Assembly: GCA_007115705.1 (NCBI GenBank)
Contig: QXEO01001565.1
Coordinates: 1,386,960-1,450,959 of the forward strand
Reading direction: 5' to 3'
DNA: 64,000 nt
Source: Dactylis glomerata
Taxonomy: Eukaryota > Streptophyta > Magnoliopsida > Poales > Poaceae
The notes under the pieces were generated by a model that searched no databases, had not been told where the DNA came from, and saw nothing but the letters and a program-made list of their open reading frames with translations. Position 1 is the first letter of the stretch. Each line of letters begins with the position of its first letter. The position numbers were made by a program, and so were the translations under genes. Below are positions 1-11,777 of this stretch, in pieces.

Positions 1-607
1 TTGATCTTTGGAGAATCGAAGGAGAAGGCCTTGATCTACATCCTCACCGAAGCGATTTGATTTCCCCTCTCATTTGCTAGAGGGCCCTTTGGTCTTGGGT
101 TCCCTTGTGTCCCTTGACCTTGTTTGTGTGATTGAAATCTTGATACTTGTTGATTGAGATCTTTGTGGTGCTTGGGAGCCTCCAATTCAGTTGTGGAGTG
201 GTGCCCCAAGTTTTGTAAAGGCCGGTTCCGCCTTGAGGAATCCCTTAGTGGAAAGTGAGCTAGGCCTTTGTGGCGGAAGCTTGCACCGGAGAATAGGGTG
301 AGCCTTTGTGGCGTTGGTTAGGCCTTTGTGGCAACCACACCCCTCCAACGTAGACGTACTTCCCCTAAAAAGGAAGGAACTACGGGAATCACATCCTCGT
401 CTCCGTGTGCTCCACTCTCGGTTACCTCTATCCTTTATTGCCTTTATATATTGTATCTTGTTTAGCTTGCTAGTTGACCTATAGGTAAATTCACCTTAGT
501 TGCATATCTAGAGAATATACCTTTGTGTCAAGCCTAAATTGAAAAAGAACTAAAATTTGAGTAGCACCTATTCACCCCCCCCTCTAGGTGCCCATATGAT
601 CCGTTCA
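1..607 (+). mobile_element. 3' end of a Ty1/copia-like LTR, truncated by window edge
   Basis: No coding frame is visible. Repeated 'aggcctttgtggc' phrases and a C-rich stretch (CACCCCCCCCTCTAGGTG, about 574-591) followed by a terminal CA at 606-607 resemble the 3' end of cereal copia LTRs. Immediately after 607 the sequence switches to one homologous to the 3' internal part of element B (about 8840 onward), so this LTR seems to have inserted into element A. The 5 bases after it (CTTAT) may be one copy of the target duplication; the other copy lies outside the window. Confidence 0.45.
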
Positions 608-1650
608 CTTATCTATGTGAAAGGAGTTGGAAACTTGTAAGCTCATGGAGTTTGTATATGTGTTAGAGAAATGCCTGGGCCGCTAATCTAAACCATGCAT
701 CATTCATGGTGGAAATTTACAGCATACCTATAGTGGACATTCGATGACGCATCTCAAAATAAAAAGCTATACCCAATGGTAAATAAAAGAGATGCCGATG
801 TGTTCATTGTCTGTTTGTCTTGTCATGTTGATGTGGTATAGTTTCCATATCATCGGGCAGGAGGTACCCCGTTGGCGTTCTCAATGATACATGTATGCTT
901 ACAATGACAAGAACTTACTTGGGACCTATGTCGATTAACATGGTTTAAGTACTCGTATTCAAGGGACATGAGATTTTCAACTTATGACTTGTCAAGCATA
1001 TATCTCATATTTGTACTCGCATTAACCTTAACCAATCAAGATGCCAATGATAGAGGCAATGAGAGCTCAAAGCTAATAAGTACCATAATTTTTGTAAGGT
1101 TTATAAAACTTGCAATCACTGCTTCCCTCTGCGAAGGGCCTATCTTTTACTTTTATGTTGAGTCTTCATCTTCTACCTTTATGCACCGAGTAAGAGAGCA
1201 TAGTTGTCATTCTGAGTATAATGTGCATAGTCCCAAAATTTATTATTGATTGATTCATGATTATGGTATTGCTCGTTCTCAAATTATTTGTATCTAGTCA
1301 CACTCTTGAACTTTGAAGGTGTCCTATGCATTTATGTTTTGCTACTTCATGAGGGACAAGCTGAATACCGCTTTGTTATGTTTTCTCTATGCTCAAAACA
1401 AACAATTGACTTTCAATGCATTATTACTCATGATCTTTTGTTTGTGTTTCTTTTCATGTTGTAACATGGTTAATAAGTTCTATGGTTAGAATTATATCTC
1501 TTATGCCCATGTTTAGAGTACTTTGATCTCAGCATGCAATGCTTTACTTTAAGTTGATCAAGATTGTGTTGGTGCATATCATGTCAAAAATTATTATTTT
1601 GTTATCACTTACCTACTCGAGGACGAGCATGAGTTAAGCTTGGGGATGCC
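608..1650 (+). mobile_element. Element A: 3' internal region of an Athila-type non-autonomous LTR element
   Basis: This stretch is collinear with element B at about 8840-9891 (shared phrases include 'catggagtttgtatatgtgt', 'ccatgcatcattcatgg' and 'aggacgagca'). It ends in the polypurine region 'gttaagcttggggatgcc' directly before the LTR that starts at 1651. It is non-coding; the short frames here are chance ORFs. Its 5' part is cut off by the copia-like LTR at 1-607. Confidence 0.75.
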
Positions 1651-3016
1651 TGATATGTTGCAAACGTATCTATAATTTTTGATGCTCCATGCTTGTTTTA
1701 CACCAATTGCTTTGTGTTTTGTTTACACTTCGTGGAATTTTTATGCATTTTCTGGAACTAACCTATTAACAAGATGCCATAGTGCCAGTTCCTGTTTTCT
1801 GCTGGTTTTGTGTTTTAGAAAAGTTACACAGGAAATATTCTCGAAATTGGACGAAACAAAAGCCGAAGTTCCTATTTACCTGAAAGGAAGACGGAGTCCA
1901 GAGGAGAGATAGAGCCGGACCAGGAGGCGGCCGCACCATAGGGTGGCACGGGCCACCCCTTGGCCGCGCCAGCAGGTGGTGTGGGCCCCTGGTCCACCCT
2001 CTGACATCGCCCTTCCGCCTATAAATTCCCTTCATCGGGAAAACCCTGAGGAGACGAACACTTTTCCATGAAACATACTGCAAGCCACCGCCGTTGTCAT
2101 CCCGAGATCGAGAGGGTCCAGAAGCTCTTCCCGGCACCCTACCGGAGAGGGGAATCATCACCAGAGGCCTTCTTCATCACCATGCCAGCCTCCAGAGTGA
2201 TGCGTGAGTAGTCTACCTTGGACTATGGGTCCATAGAAGTAGCTAGATGGTTGTCTTCTCCTCCATGTGCTTCATGTCTAGATCTTGTGAGCTGCCTATC
2301 ATGATCAAGATCATCGTTATGTAATTCTATATGTTATGTTTGTTGAGATCCGATGAATATTGAGTACTATGTCAAGTTGATTTTTGATTTATCATGTCTA
2401 TGTTATTTATGATCTTGCATGCTCTCCGTTGCTAGTAGATATCTTGGCCGAGTAGATGCTAGTGACTTCAAGAGGGTGTATTTATGCTCGATAGTGGGTT
2501 CATGCCTCTAGTAATCTGGGAGAGTGAAAATAACTTCTAAGGTTGTAGATGTGTTGTTGCTACTAGGGAGAAAACAACAATCTTTTGTTCAAGGACATTT
2601 GTATTGTTTACATTACACACTTTGGTTAAGGCGATAATCTGTTGCTTGCAACTTAATACCCAAGGGTTGTTTGGATGATATCGTGCGGGTGGATTATTAG
2701 TCATAGATGCAGTTGGATTATGGTCTATGTATTATGTTGTAATGCCCAAGTGAATCTCATAGTGATCTTCATGACATGTACATGCATTGTTATGCATTCT
2801 TTATTTTGTCAATTGCCCAACTGTAATTTGCTTACCCAGCATGTTATTTATCTTTATGGAGAGACACCTCTACTGAACTATGGACCCCGGTCCATTCTTT
2901 TACATTTATATTACCATCTATGCAAACATCGTTTACTTTCCACAATCATTATTTACTTACTGCAAACAAATATCTTTTTTCCATACGATACATTTAATCC
3001 TTTATTTTCGGCAAAC
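1651..3016 (+). repeat. Element A 3' LTR, first part (continues at 11529)
   Basis: It starts with TGATATGTTG, a diverged version of the TGATACGTCT start of the family, right after a polypurine tract. It follows the family LTR to 'gcaaac', where element B is inserted. The remaining 249 bp resume at 11529 after a duplicated CAAAC. Divergence from the LTRs of B and C shows that A is a separate, older insertion. Confidence 0.9.
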
Positions 3017-4650
3017 TGATACGTCTCAAACGTATCTATAATTTTTGATGCTCCATGCTTATTTATACATCATTTGCTTTGTGTTTTGTTACACTTTGTG
3101 GCATTTTTATGTATTTTCTGGAACTAACCTACTAACGAGATGGCACAGTGCCAGTTCCCTATTTTCTGCTGTTTTTGTGTTTCAGAAAAGCTACACGGGA
3201 AATATTTTCGGAATTGGACGAAACAAAAGCCAAACCTTCTATTTTTACCGAAGCTTCGCGAAGACCGAAGATGAGATGGAGGGGGGCCAGGAGCCGGCTA
3301 CACCCTTGGGTGGCACGGCCTACCCCTGGCCCGCGCCACCAGGGGGTGAGCCGCCCTGGTCCACCCTCTGACGCTGCCCTTTTGCCTATAAGTTCCCCTC
3401 GACGGGAAAAACCTAAGGGACGGATCTCTTTTCCACGAAACATATTGCAAGCCACTGCCGTCGTTGTCACGAGATCAGGAGGATCTAGGAGCTCTTCCCG
3501 GCACCCTACCGGAGAGGGGAATCCCTGCCGGAGGCCTTCTCCACCACCATGGTCACCTCCGGAGTGATGTGTGAGTAGTCTACCTTGGACTACGGGTCCA
3601 TAGCAGTAGCTAGATGGTTGTCTCCTCCGCCATGTGCTTCATGTTTAGGTCTTGTGAGCTACCCTACATGATCAAGATCATCTTTATGTAATTCTACATG
3701 TTGTGTTTGTTGGGATCCGATGAGTATTGGTACTTTGTTAAGTTGATGTGCCGAATTACATATCTTATGTCATCTCTATGTTGTTTATGATCTTGCATGC
3801 TTTTTTCCATTGCTAGTAGATATCTTGGCCAAGTAGATGCTGGTGACTCTAAGAGGGAGTATTTATGCTTGATAGTTGGGTTCATGCCTCTAGTAATCTG
3901 GGGGAGTGACAGAAACCTCTAAGGTTGTAGATGTGTTGTTGCCACTAGGGAGAAAACAACATTCTTGTGTCCAAGGACATTTGCTTTGTTTACATTACGC
4001 ACTTTTTTTAATGCAATTATCTGTTGTTCGCAACTTAATACTCAAGGGGTTCTCGGATGACTCCCCGTGAGTGGATTTTTAGTCATAGATGCAGTTGGAT
4101 GGCGGTGTATGTATTTTGTCGGAATGCCCAGAGTGAATCTCATAGTGATCCTCATGACATATCTACGTTATCTTTACTCTATCAATTGCCCAACTGTAAT
4201 TTGTTTACCCAGCATGTGTTATTTATCTTATGGAGAGACACCACTAGTGAATTGTGGACCCCGGTCCAATTTCCTTTACATTGCTTTACCGTTTACTATT
4301 ACTCGCTCTGTTTACTTTTACTTGCATACTATTACCTTTTACCACTCGATACACTCAATCCTTTGTTTACAGCAAACCGATGAGATTGACAACCTCATCG
4401 TAAGTTGGGAGCAAAGTTCTTGGTTGTGTTGTGTGCAGGTTTCACATTGCTGCTAGGTGAAGATGCACCAGCATTTTTCTGGCGCCATTGTCTGGAGTGT
4501 CATGAAGCTAGCAATCATCACCTTCTGAAGTTTGGCTTTCTCCTACTGGTTTGATAAACCTTGGTTTCACAACCGAGGGAAACTTTCTGCTGTGCTCCTC
4601 ATACCTTCCTGTTGGGGTTCCCAACTGGGTGCCTTAACACCGCACCATCA
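3017..4650 (+). repeat. Element B 5' LTR (1634 bp)
   Basis: It begins TGATACGTCTCAAACG and ends CGCACCATCA, directly followed by the primer-binding site. It is collinear with 9892-11523 over its whole length. A promoter-like 'gcctataagttcccctcgacgg' stretch near 3383 is conserved in all family LTRs in this window and may mark the U3/R boundary. Confidence 0.92.
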
Positions 4651-4661
4651 AGCATTTTTTC

Positions 4662-4679
4662 TGGTGCCATTGCCGGGGA
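4662..4679 (+). other. Primer-binding site, tRNA-Asp type
   Basis: TGGTGCCATTGCCGGGGA begins 11 bases after the LTR. It is the complement, with two mismatches, of the 3' end of plant tRNA-Asp(GUC) (canonical PBS TGGCGCCGTTGCCGGGGA), the primer used by Athila-type gypsy elements. Element C has the same site at about 41242-41260. Confidence 0.75.
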
Positions 4680-4850
4680 GAAAGAAGACTTCTGCAAGGG
4701 GAGTCTTGCACGCACAATCTTTTACTTTGTTTTTGTTGCATCATTTTATAAAAATACAATTTTATTTTTACTTGCATCATTTTATAAAAATACAAAAAAA
4801 TTAGCTTCCTTTATAGTTGCTTTTACTTGCTTGCTTTTAGTTTTGCTAGA

Positions 4851-6966
4851 GTGGATACTCCTGAGAACACCAAGCTGTGTGATTTTACTAGCACCAAAAA
4901 CAATGATTTTATCTGCACTCCTATTGGGCCACCTGCTCCTGAGGCAAATTTTTATGAGATCAAACCTGCTTTGTTGAATCTTGTTATGAAAGAGTAATTT
5001 TCTGGTGCCAGTTCTGATGATGCTGCAGCTCATCTCAACAATTTTGTTGAGCTATATGAAATTCAAAAGTATAAGGATGTATATGGTAATATTATTAAGC
5101 TTAAATTGTTTCCTTTCTCTTTAAGAGGAAGAGCAGGATTAGTTGCTATCTTTGCCTAGAAATAGTATTGATTCTTGGGATAAGTGTAAGGATGCTTTTA
5201 TTGGAAAACACTATCCTCCTGCTAAGATTATAGCTTTGCATAGTGATATTATGAAGTTTAGACAGTTTGATAATGAACATGTTGCTCAAGCTTGGGAAAG
5301 AATGAAATCTATGATAAAGAATTGTCCCACTCATGGACTGACTACTTGGATGATTGTCCAAACTTTTTATGCAGGACTGAATTTTTCTTCAAGAAATCTA
5401 TTGGATTCAGCTGCTAGAGGCACTTTTATGTCCCTTACCTTGGGCGCCACAACAAAGCTTCTCGACAACATGATGGTAAATTATTCTGAATGGCACACCG
5501 AGAGAGCTCCACAAGGTAAGAAGGTAAATTCTATTGAGGAAACCTCTTCCTTGAGTGATAAGATTGATGCTATTATGCTTATGCTTTCTAAGGATAAAGC
5601 TCATGTTGATCCTAATAATGTTCCTTTGGCCTCTTTGGTTGCTCAAGAAGAGCATGTTGATGTAAACTTCATTAGAAATAATAATTTCGACAACAGTGCT
5701 TATAGGAACAATTTTGCTAGCAACAATTATAGGCCATATCCTTCTAATGGTGATAATAGCTATCTTGGTAAACCTAAAATGCCTAGTGAAGAAAGGATTT
5801 TAGAAGTTGAAAAGGCTACTAAGAATTTTATGCAGATGCAATATGAGCAGAACAGGTTGTTCACCAAGACCATGGAGGAGCAATCCGCCTTGTTGAAGAC
5901 TATTAGTCATCAACTTGATGATTTGAGCTGGGCTATTCCTGAGTTGCAAGCTAAGGTTTCTAAAGCTGAAACCAATATTTCATCTTTGTCTGATGCACAA
6001 TATTCTTTGATTAATAGAATGTCTGTTAAACCTGATCCTTTTGCCGCCACTAATGCCATCCAAGTTAGAATTGATGAAAATGTTAGGATGTTAGCAGAAT
6101 TGCATGCCAAGTGGGAAAGAGAAGATGAGATGGCTAGAAAGATGAAGGTATGTACTATTACCACCTCTAATGATGTTGTTCCAAATGCTAGCAATCCTCT
6201 TACTTTGATTGGTGTAGAGAAATCTCCTACTCCTTGTGCGAAAAAGCCCAAAACTGCAAAAACTTTTTCTACAAAAAATGCTGAAATTTTTCGGAGTATG
6301 GGAGATGATAGCTCTGTTTCATTCAATGATTTTGATGTTGATGGCTGCAATATATCTGAAGTTATTTTGTTCTTGCAAAAGCTTGCCTTGAGTCCTAATG
6401 CTAGTTCTTTGAATGTTGCTTTTACAAATCATATTATCAATGCTCTCATGAAAATTAGGGAGGAAAAGTTGAAACAAAAGGCTTCTATTCCCAAGAAGTT
6501 AGAAGATGGTTGGGAGCCCATCATTGATATGCATGTTAATGGTTTTGATTGCCATGATTTATGTGATCTAGGTGCTAGTATTTCTATTATGCCTAGAAAG
6601 ATTTATGACATGCTTCGTTTACCACCACTTGAAAAGTGTTATTTTGATGTTCCTCTTGCTGATGTTGCTAAGAAGAAACCTTTGGGAAGAATTAATGATG
6701 TTCTTATTATGGTTAACAATAACCTTGTTCCCGTTGATTTCCTTGTTATGGATGTTGAATGCAATGCTTCATGTCCTATTATTTTGGGGAGACCTTTTCT
6801 TCAAACTGTAGGTGCCATCATTGATATGAAGGAAGGCACCATTAAATATCAATTCCCACTCAAGAAAGGTATGGAACACTTCCCTAGAAGAAGTAAGAAA
6901 TTACTTTTTGACTCTATTCTTAGATCAAATTATGAACTTGATGCTTCATCGCTTGATATTACTTGA
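4851..6966 (+). pseudogene. Broken gag-protease gene of element B
   Basis: The long frame 5143-6966 (about 607 codons, opening on TTG, not ATG) encodes a retrotransposon Gag core (about residues 1-120: IDSWDKCKDAFIGKHYPP, AWERMKSMIKNCPTHG). A hydrophilic middle follows. The C-terminal third is a pepsin-like retroviral aspartic protease with the DLGA active-site motif (CHDLCDLGASISIMP) and the later ILGRPFL motif. The N-terminal Gag coding lies upstream in other frames from about 4851 (PENTKLCDF..., PIGPPAPEANFYEIKP). It is interrupted by TAA at 4995-4997 and by a frameshift around 5135-5143. The protein would have packaged element RNA and processed itself. There is no polymerase region downstream, so this is a Gag-PR-only element. 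Confidence 0.85.
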
Positions 6967-9891
6967 TTTCCACTTTCTGCGCCTAGCTCAATAGCGTTAA
7001 AGAAAAGCACTCTTGGGAGATAACCCATTGTTTTCTTTTCAGTACTTTTTCTTTTATTTGAGTCCTGGAAGTTATTACTACTGTAATGACCTCTCCTTAT
7101 CCTTTTTATTTCGTTGTTGTGCCAAGGAGAACCTCTAATTTGAGGGAGGTAAGATTTGGGGAAGTTGCTGTCCTGAAACAGATTTCTGCGCTGCACCATA
7201 AAAATTTGTGAAAATTCTCAGAATATCTTTTTGATCTGAGATTACTTATGCATATGCCCCAGGTTATATCCAAACTTTCATTAGATTTACATTTTTCTAT
7301 CTGAGCAACAGAACATCCTCGAAAAAATCGACCTTTGTCAGCTGTTCTGTTTTGACAGATTTCTGCCACTATTTGTGTTTGCCTCTCGATCGCTTTCTTT
7401 TTTAGTTCTTTTGATCACAGAACTTTTGGGGAAGTTGCTATAGTAGTATATTCTTTATATGTGGTGTTTTTGAGTTGAAACCTGAACCAAAAGGGTTGAT
7501 TTACTATTATGCTTATGCTAACGTTGCTAATAGAATTGTGTGAAGTTTTGTATGAAGGAAGTTTTCAAGTGTAGGGATTGGAGAGTGATGAGATGAGATG
7601 AAGTATGGACAAAAGCTCAAGCTTGGGCATGCCCATGTCACCCCAATAAATATCCAAGAGGTACATGCGTCAAAGCTTGGGGATGCCCCCGAGGCACCCC
7701 TTCTTCATCGGCAAAAATCAGGTCACCTTTCAACACACTATATTTTTATTGCTTCATGCACTATGCGTTTTTCTTGGAGTGTCTTTATTTTTGTTTTCAT
7801 TTTTATTTTGTTTGTTTTCTGCAATAAATGGTTGGACCCCAACAAATTTCTTTTGGAGGAGATGTACTTCATTTTTCATTTGCCAAGAACACTATATTTT
7901 TCACTCTTATCGTTCAATGAGTGTTCTCTTTTTCTAGAACTGCGTTTAGCTTTCGTTTTTCGCCTTGATTTTTGTTCAGATCTTGTTTTATCTTTGCATC
8001 AAGGTGTATTTGGACCTCTGGTCCATGTTGGTATTCATCAAAAGAGTTGTTTCAAAAAGGTTTGAATGGTGTTGGAAATGAGAAAAAGTTTCATGTAAAA
8101 AAGTGGTACAAAAAGGAGCTTGTTTAGACTGTGGCTTAGACTTTTGCATGCCTTGCTTGATGTTGTTTTGATAGTATGCTTAGTGATTTTTGCTGTAGCA
8201 TGACTTGTCTCAAATGACTGAGATTGCTTAATGAGCCTTTGAAAAAAAGCATGCATTGTTTTTATTATGTGGAAGCATTTATTTGGTTTTCTCCTTGATG
8301 CTTTATTTGGGTTGACTTAGCGCATGCTCACAACATGTTTGACTCTAACAAGTCGCCATAAGCCTCTATGATCATTTGGTTTTTGACTTGTGATGCCATT
8401 TTATGCTTCTTTTAATGATGTTTTGTCGCTATGCATGATTATGGCCGTTATTGCTCTCTTAGTTGGTCGCTCCCAGTCTTTTGCTAGCCTTCGTTTTGTA
8501 CTGAGTATGAGCTCTACTCGTGCATCCAACTCCCAAAAACCAAGTTATTCCAATGTGTCCACCATACATACCTATTAGTAATTTGCTATTCCAAAGTACA
8601 TTTGACTTGCTTTTATCTATCCTTCGAATTAAACTCTTTTTGGTGTTATGTGAAAATTAGTCAGTAAAGCTCTCACGAACCTGATGGCACACTTTACTTT
8701 TCTCGCTTTTAAATTTTTGACATTGTGGCTCTCTTATGTTGACATTATGCTTGCAAGTTGTAAGTTGGGAATTAGCCAAACCATGCCGTCATGGGGCAAG
8801 CTTTCAACATTGCACTTTCTCTTATTTGAGTTGATATCGTGATCTTTTGTTTATGGATACTCGCGATGTGAAATAAGTTGGGAATCTTGCGGGATCATGG
8901 AGTTTGTATATGTGTTAGAGAAACGCCTGGGTCGCTCTAAGCCATGCATCATTCATGGTGGAAATTTACAGCATGCCCATAGTGGACATTCGATGACGCA
9001 TCTCACAATAAAAAGCTATACCAATGGTAAATAAAAGAGATGCCGAGGTGTTCATTGTCTGTTTGTCCTATCATTTTGATGTGGGCTTGTTCCATGTCAT
9101 CGGGCAAGGAGGTACCCCGTTGGCGGTTCTCGATGATACGTGTATACTTACAATGACAAGAGCTTGCTTGGGACCCTAAGTTGAGTAGCATGAGGGGTAT
9201 TCGTACTTCACGGGATACGAGGTTTTCAACTTATGATTTGTCAAGCATATGCTTCATAATTGTATTCGCATTAAATTTAACCATTCAAGATGCCTATGAT
9301 GGGGGCAATGAGAGCTCAAAGCTAGTAAGTACCATAATTTTTGAAGGTTTATAAAACTTGCAATCACTGCTTCCCTCTGCGAAGGGCCTTTCTTTTACTT
9401 TTATGTTGAGTATCCACCTTCTACCTTTATGCACCGTCTAAGAGAGCATAGTTGTCATTCTGAGTATAAAGTGCATAGTCCCAAGGTTTATCATTGATTG
9501 ATTCATGATTATGGTTTTGCTTGTTCTTAAATTATTGGTATCTAGTCGCCCTTTTAAACTTGAAGGTGTCCTATACATTTATGTTTTGCTATTCTATGAA
9601 GGACAAGCTGAAAACCATTTGCTATGTTTTTCCATATGATTTGAACACACGTTTGACTTTCATTGTTTCATTATTCATGATCTTTTGTTTGTGTTTCATG
9701 TTATAACATGGTTGCTAAGTTTTTATTGTCAAGATTATGTCTCTTATGCCCATGTTTTAAGTTCTTTGATCCCAGCACTCAATGCTTTACATAGATGATC
9801 GAGATTGTGTTGGTGCATGTCACCTCAAAAATTATTCTTCTGTTATCACTTACCTACTCGAGGACGAGCAGGAGTTAAGCTTGGGGATGCT
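6967..9891 (+). other. Element B non-coding 3' internal region with polypurine tract
   Basis: No frame here looks like a gene. The stretch is conserved in element C (42007-44546), starting with a shared block (tttctgcgcctagctcaa) just after the stop codons of two otherwise unrelated ORFs. It ends in 'aggagttaagcttggggatgct', the likely polypurine tract for plus-strand priming, at about 9870-9891. Confidence 0.8.
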
Positions 9892-11523
9892 TGATACGTC
9901 TCAAACGTATCTATAATTTTTGATGCTCCATGCTTGTTTGTACACTATTTGCTTTGTGTTTTGTTACACTTCGTGGCGTTTTTATGCATTTTCCGGAACT
10001 AACCTACTAACGAGATGCCACAGTGCCAGTTCCCTGTTTTCTGCTATTTTTGTGTTTCAGAAAAGCTACACAGGAAATATTCTCAGAATTGGACGAAACA
10101 AAAGCCAAACCTTCTATTTTTACCGAAGCTTTGCGAAGACCGAAGATGAGACGGAGGGGGGCCAGGAGCCGACCACACCCTAGGGTGGCGCGGCCTACCC
10201 CTGGCTCGCGCCACCAGGGGGTGAGCCGCCCTGGTCCACCCTCTGACGCTGCCCTTTCACCTATAAGTTCCCCTCGACGGGAAAAATCTAAGGGGCGGAT
10301 CTCTTTTCCATGAAACATACTGCAAGCTGCCGTCGTTGTCGTCGTCGCGAGATCGGGAGGATCTAGGAGCTCTTCCCGGCACCCTGCCGGAGAGGGGAAT
10401 CCCTGCCGGAGGCCTTCTCCACCACCATGGTCACCTCCGGAGTGATGTGTGAGTAGTCTATCTTGCACTACGGGTCCATAGCAGTAGCTAGATGGTTGTC
10501 TCCTCCGCCATGTTCTTCATGTTTAGATCTTGTGAGCTGCCCTACATGATCAAGATCATCTTTATGTAATTCTACATGTTGTGTTTGTTGGGATCCGATG
10601 AGTATTGGTACTATGTTAAGTTGATGTGCTGAATTATATATCTTATGTTATCTCTATGTTGTTTATGATCTTGCATGCTTTCCGTTGCTAGTAGATATCT
10701 TGGCCGAGTAGATGCTAGTGACTCCAAGAGGGAGTATTTATGCTCGATAGTTGGGTTCATGCCTCTAGTAATCTGGGGGAGTGACAGAAACCTCTAAGGT
10801 TATAGATGTGTTGTTGCCACTAGGGAGAAAACAACATTCTTGTGTCCAAGGACATTTGCTTTGTTTACATTACGCATTTTTTTAATGCAATTATCTGTTG
10901 TTCGCAACTTAATACTCAAGGGGTTCTCGGATGACTCCCCGTGAGTGGATTTTTAGTCATAGATGAAGTTGGATGGCGGTCTATTTATTTTGTCGTAATG
11001 CCCAGAGTGAATCTCATAGTGATCCTCATGACATATGTACATTATCTTTACTCTATCAATTGCCCAACTGTAATTTGTTTACCCAGCATGTGTTATTTAT
11101 CTTATGGAGAGACACCATTAGTGAACTGTGGACCCCGGTCCAATTTCCTTTACATTGCTTTATCATTTACTATTACTCGCTCTGTTTACTTTTACTTGCA
11201 TACTATTACCTTTTACCACTCGATACGCTCAATCCTTTGTTTACAACAAACCGGTGAGATTGACAACCTCATCGTAAGTTGGGAGCAAAGTTCTTGGTTG
11301 TGTTGTGTGCAGGTTTCACGTTGCTGCTAGGTGAAGACGCACCAGCATTCTCTGGCGCCATTGTCTGGAGTGTCACGAAGCTAGCAATCATCACCTTCTG
11401 AAGTTTGGCTTTCTCCTACTGGTTCGATAAATCTTGGTTTCACAACTGAGGGAAACTTGCTGCTGTGCTCCTCATACCTTCCTCTTGGGGTTCCCAACTG
11501 GGTGCCTTAACACCGCACCATCA
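9892..11523 (+). repeat. Element B 3' LTR (1632 bp)
   Basis: It begins TGATACGTCTCAAACG after the polypurine tract and ends CACCATCA at 11523. It is followed by CAAAC, the duplicated target, and then by the interrupted LTR of element A. Confidence 0.92.
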
Positions 11524-11528
11524 CAAAC

Positions 11529-11777
11529 CAGTGAGATTGACAACCTCACTGCAAGTTCGGGCAAAGTATCTTAGTTGTGTTGTGTGCAGGTTCCATGTTG
11601 CTGCTGGCGCCGGTAGTGCGCCCTGCCAAAAGCCAGTTAGCATCAACCTTCAGAAGTGGTTTCTTTCTCCTACTAGTCGATTAAACATTGGTTTCATAAC
11701 TGAGGGAAAACTTACTGCTGTGCTCATCACACCTTCCTCTTGGGGTTCCCAACTGGTCCGTTAACACTGCACCATCA
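11529..11777 (+). repeat. Element A 3' LTR, second part
   Basis: It resumes the A LTR exactly where it broke at 3016 (cagtgagattgacaacctca) and runs to the family end CACCATCA at 11777. Together with 1651-3016 it gives one LTR of about 1.6 kb, the same length as the B and C LTRs. Confidence 0.88.

Larger units (their letters stand above)
3017..11523 (+). mobile_element. Element B: complete non-autonomous Athila-type (gypsy) LTR retrotransposon
   Basis: The 8507-bp element is delimited by direct LTRs (3017-4650 and 9892-11523, both TG...CA) and flanked by the 5-bp duplication CAAAC at 3012-3016 and 11524-11528. The order is LTR, tRNA-Asp-like primer site, a damaged gag-protease frame (about 4851-6966), about 2.9 kb of non-coding sequence, polypurine tract, LTR. 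No reverse transcriptase, RNase H or integrase is present, so mobility would depend on a partner element. The LTRs differ visibly, mostly by transitions, so the insertion is not recent. It sits inside the 3' LTR of its relative, element A. Assignment to a named Triticeae family (Sabrina-like or similar) is a guess. Confidence 0.93.

Noticed and set aside
7598..8065. 155-codon ORF in element B and its counterpart at 42641-42838
   Set aside because: It lies in non-coding 3' internal sequence and is not conserved as a frame between elements B and C.
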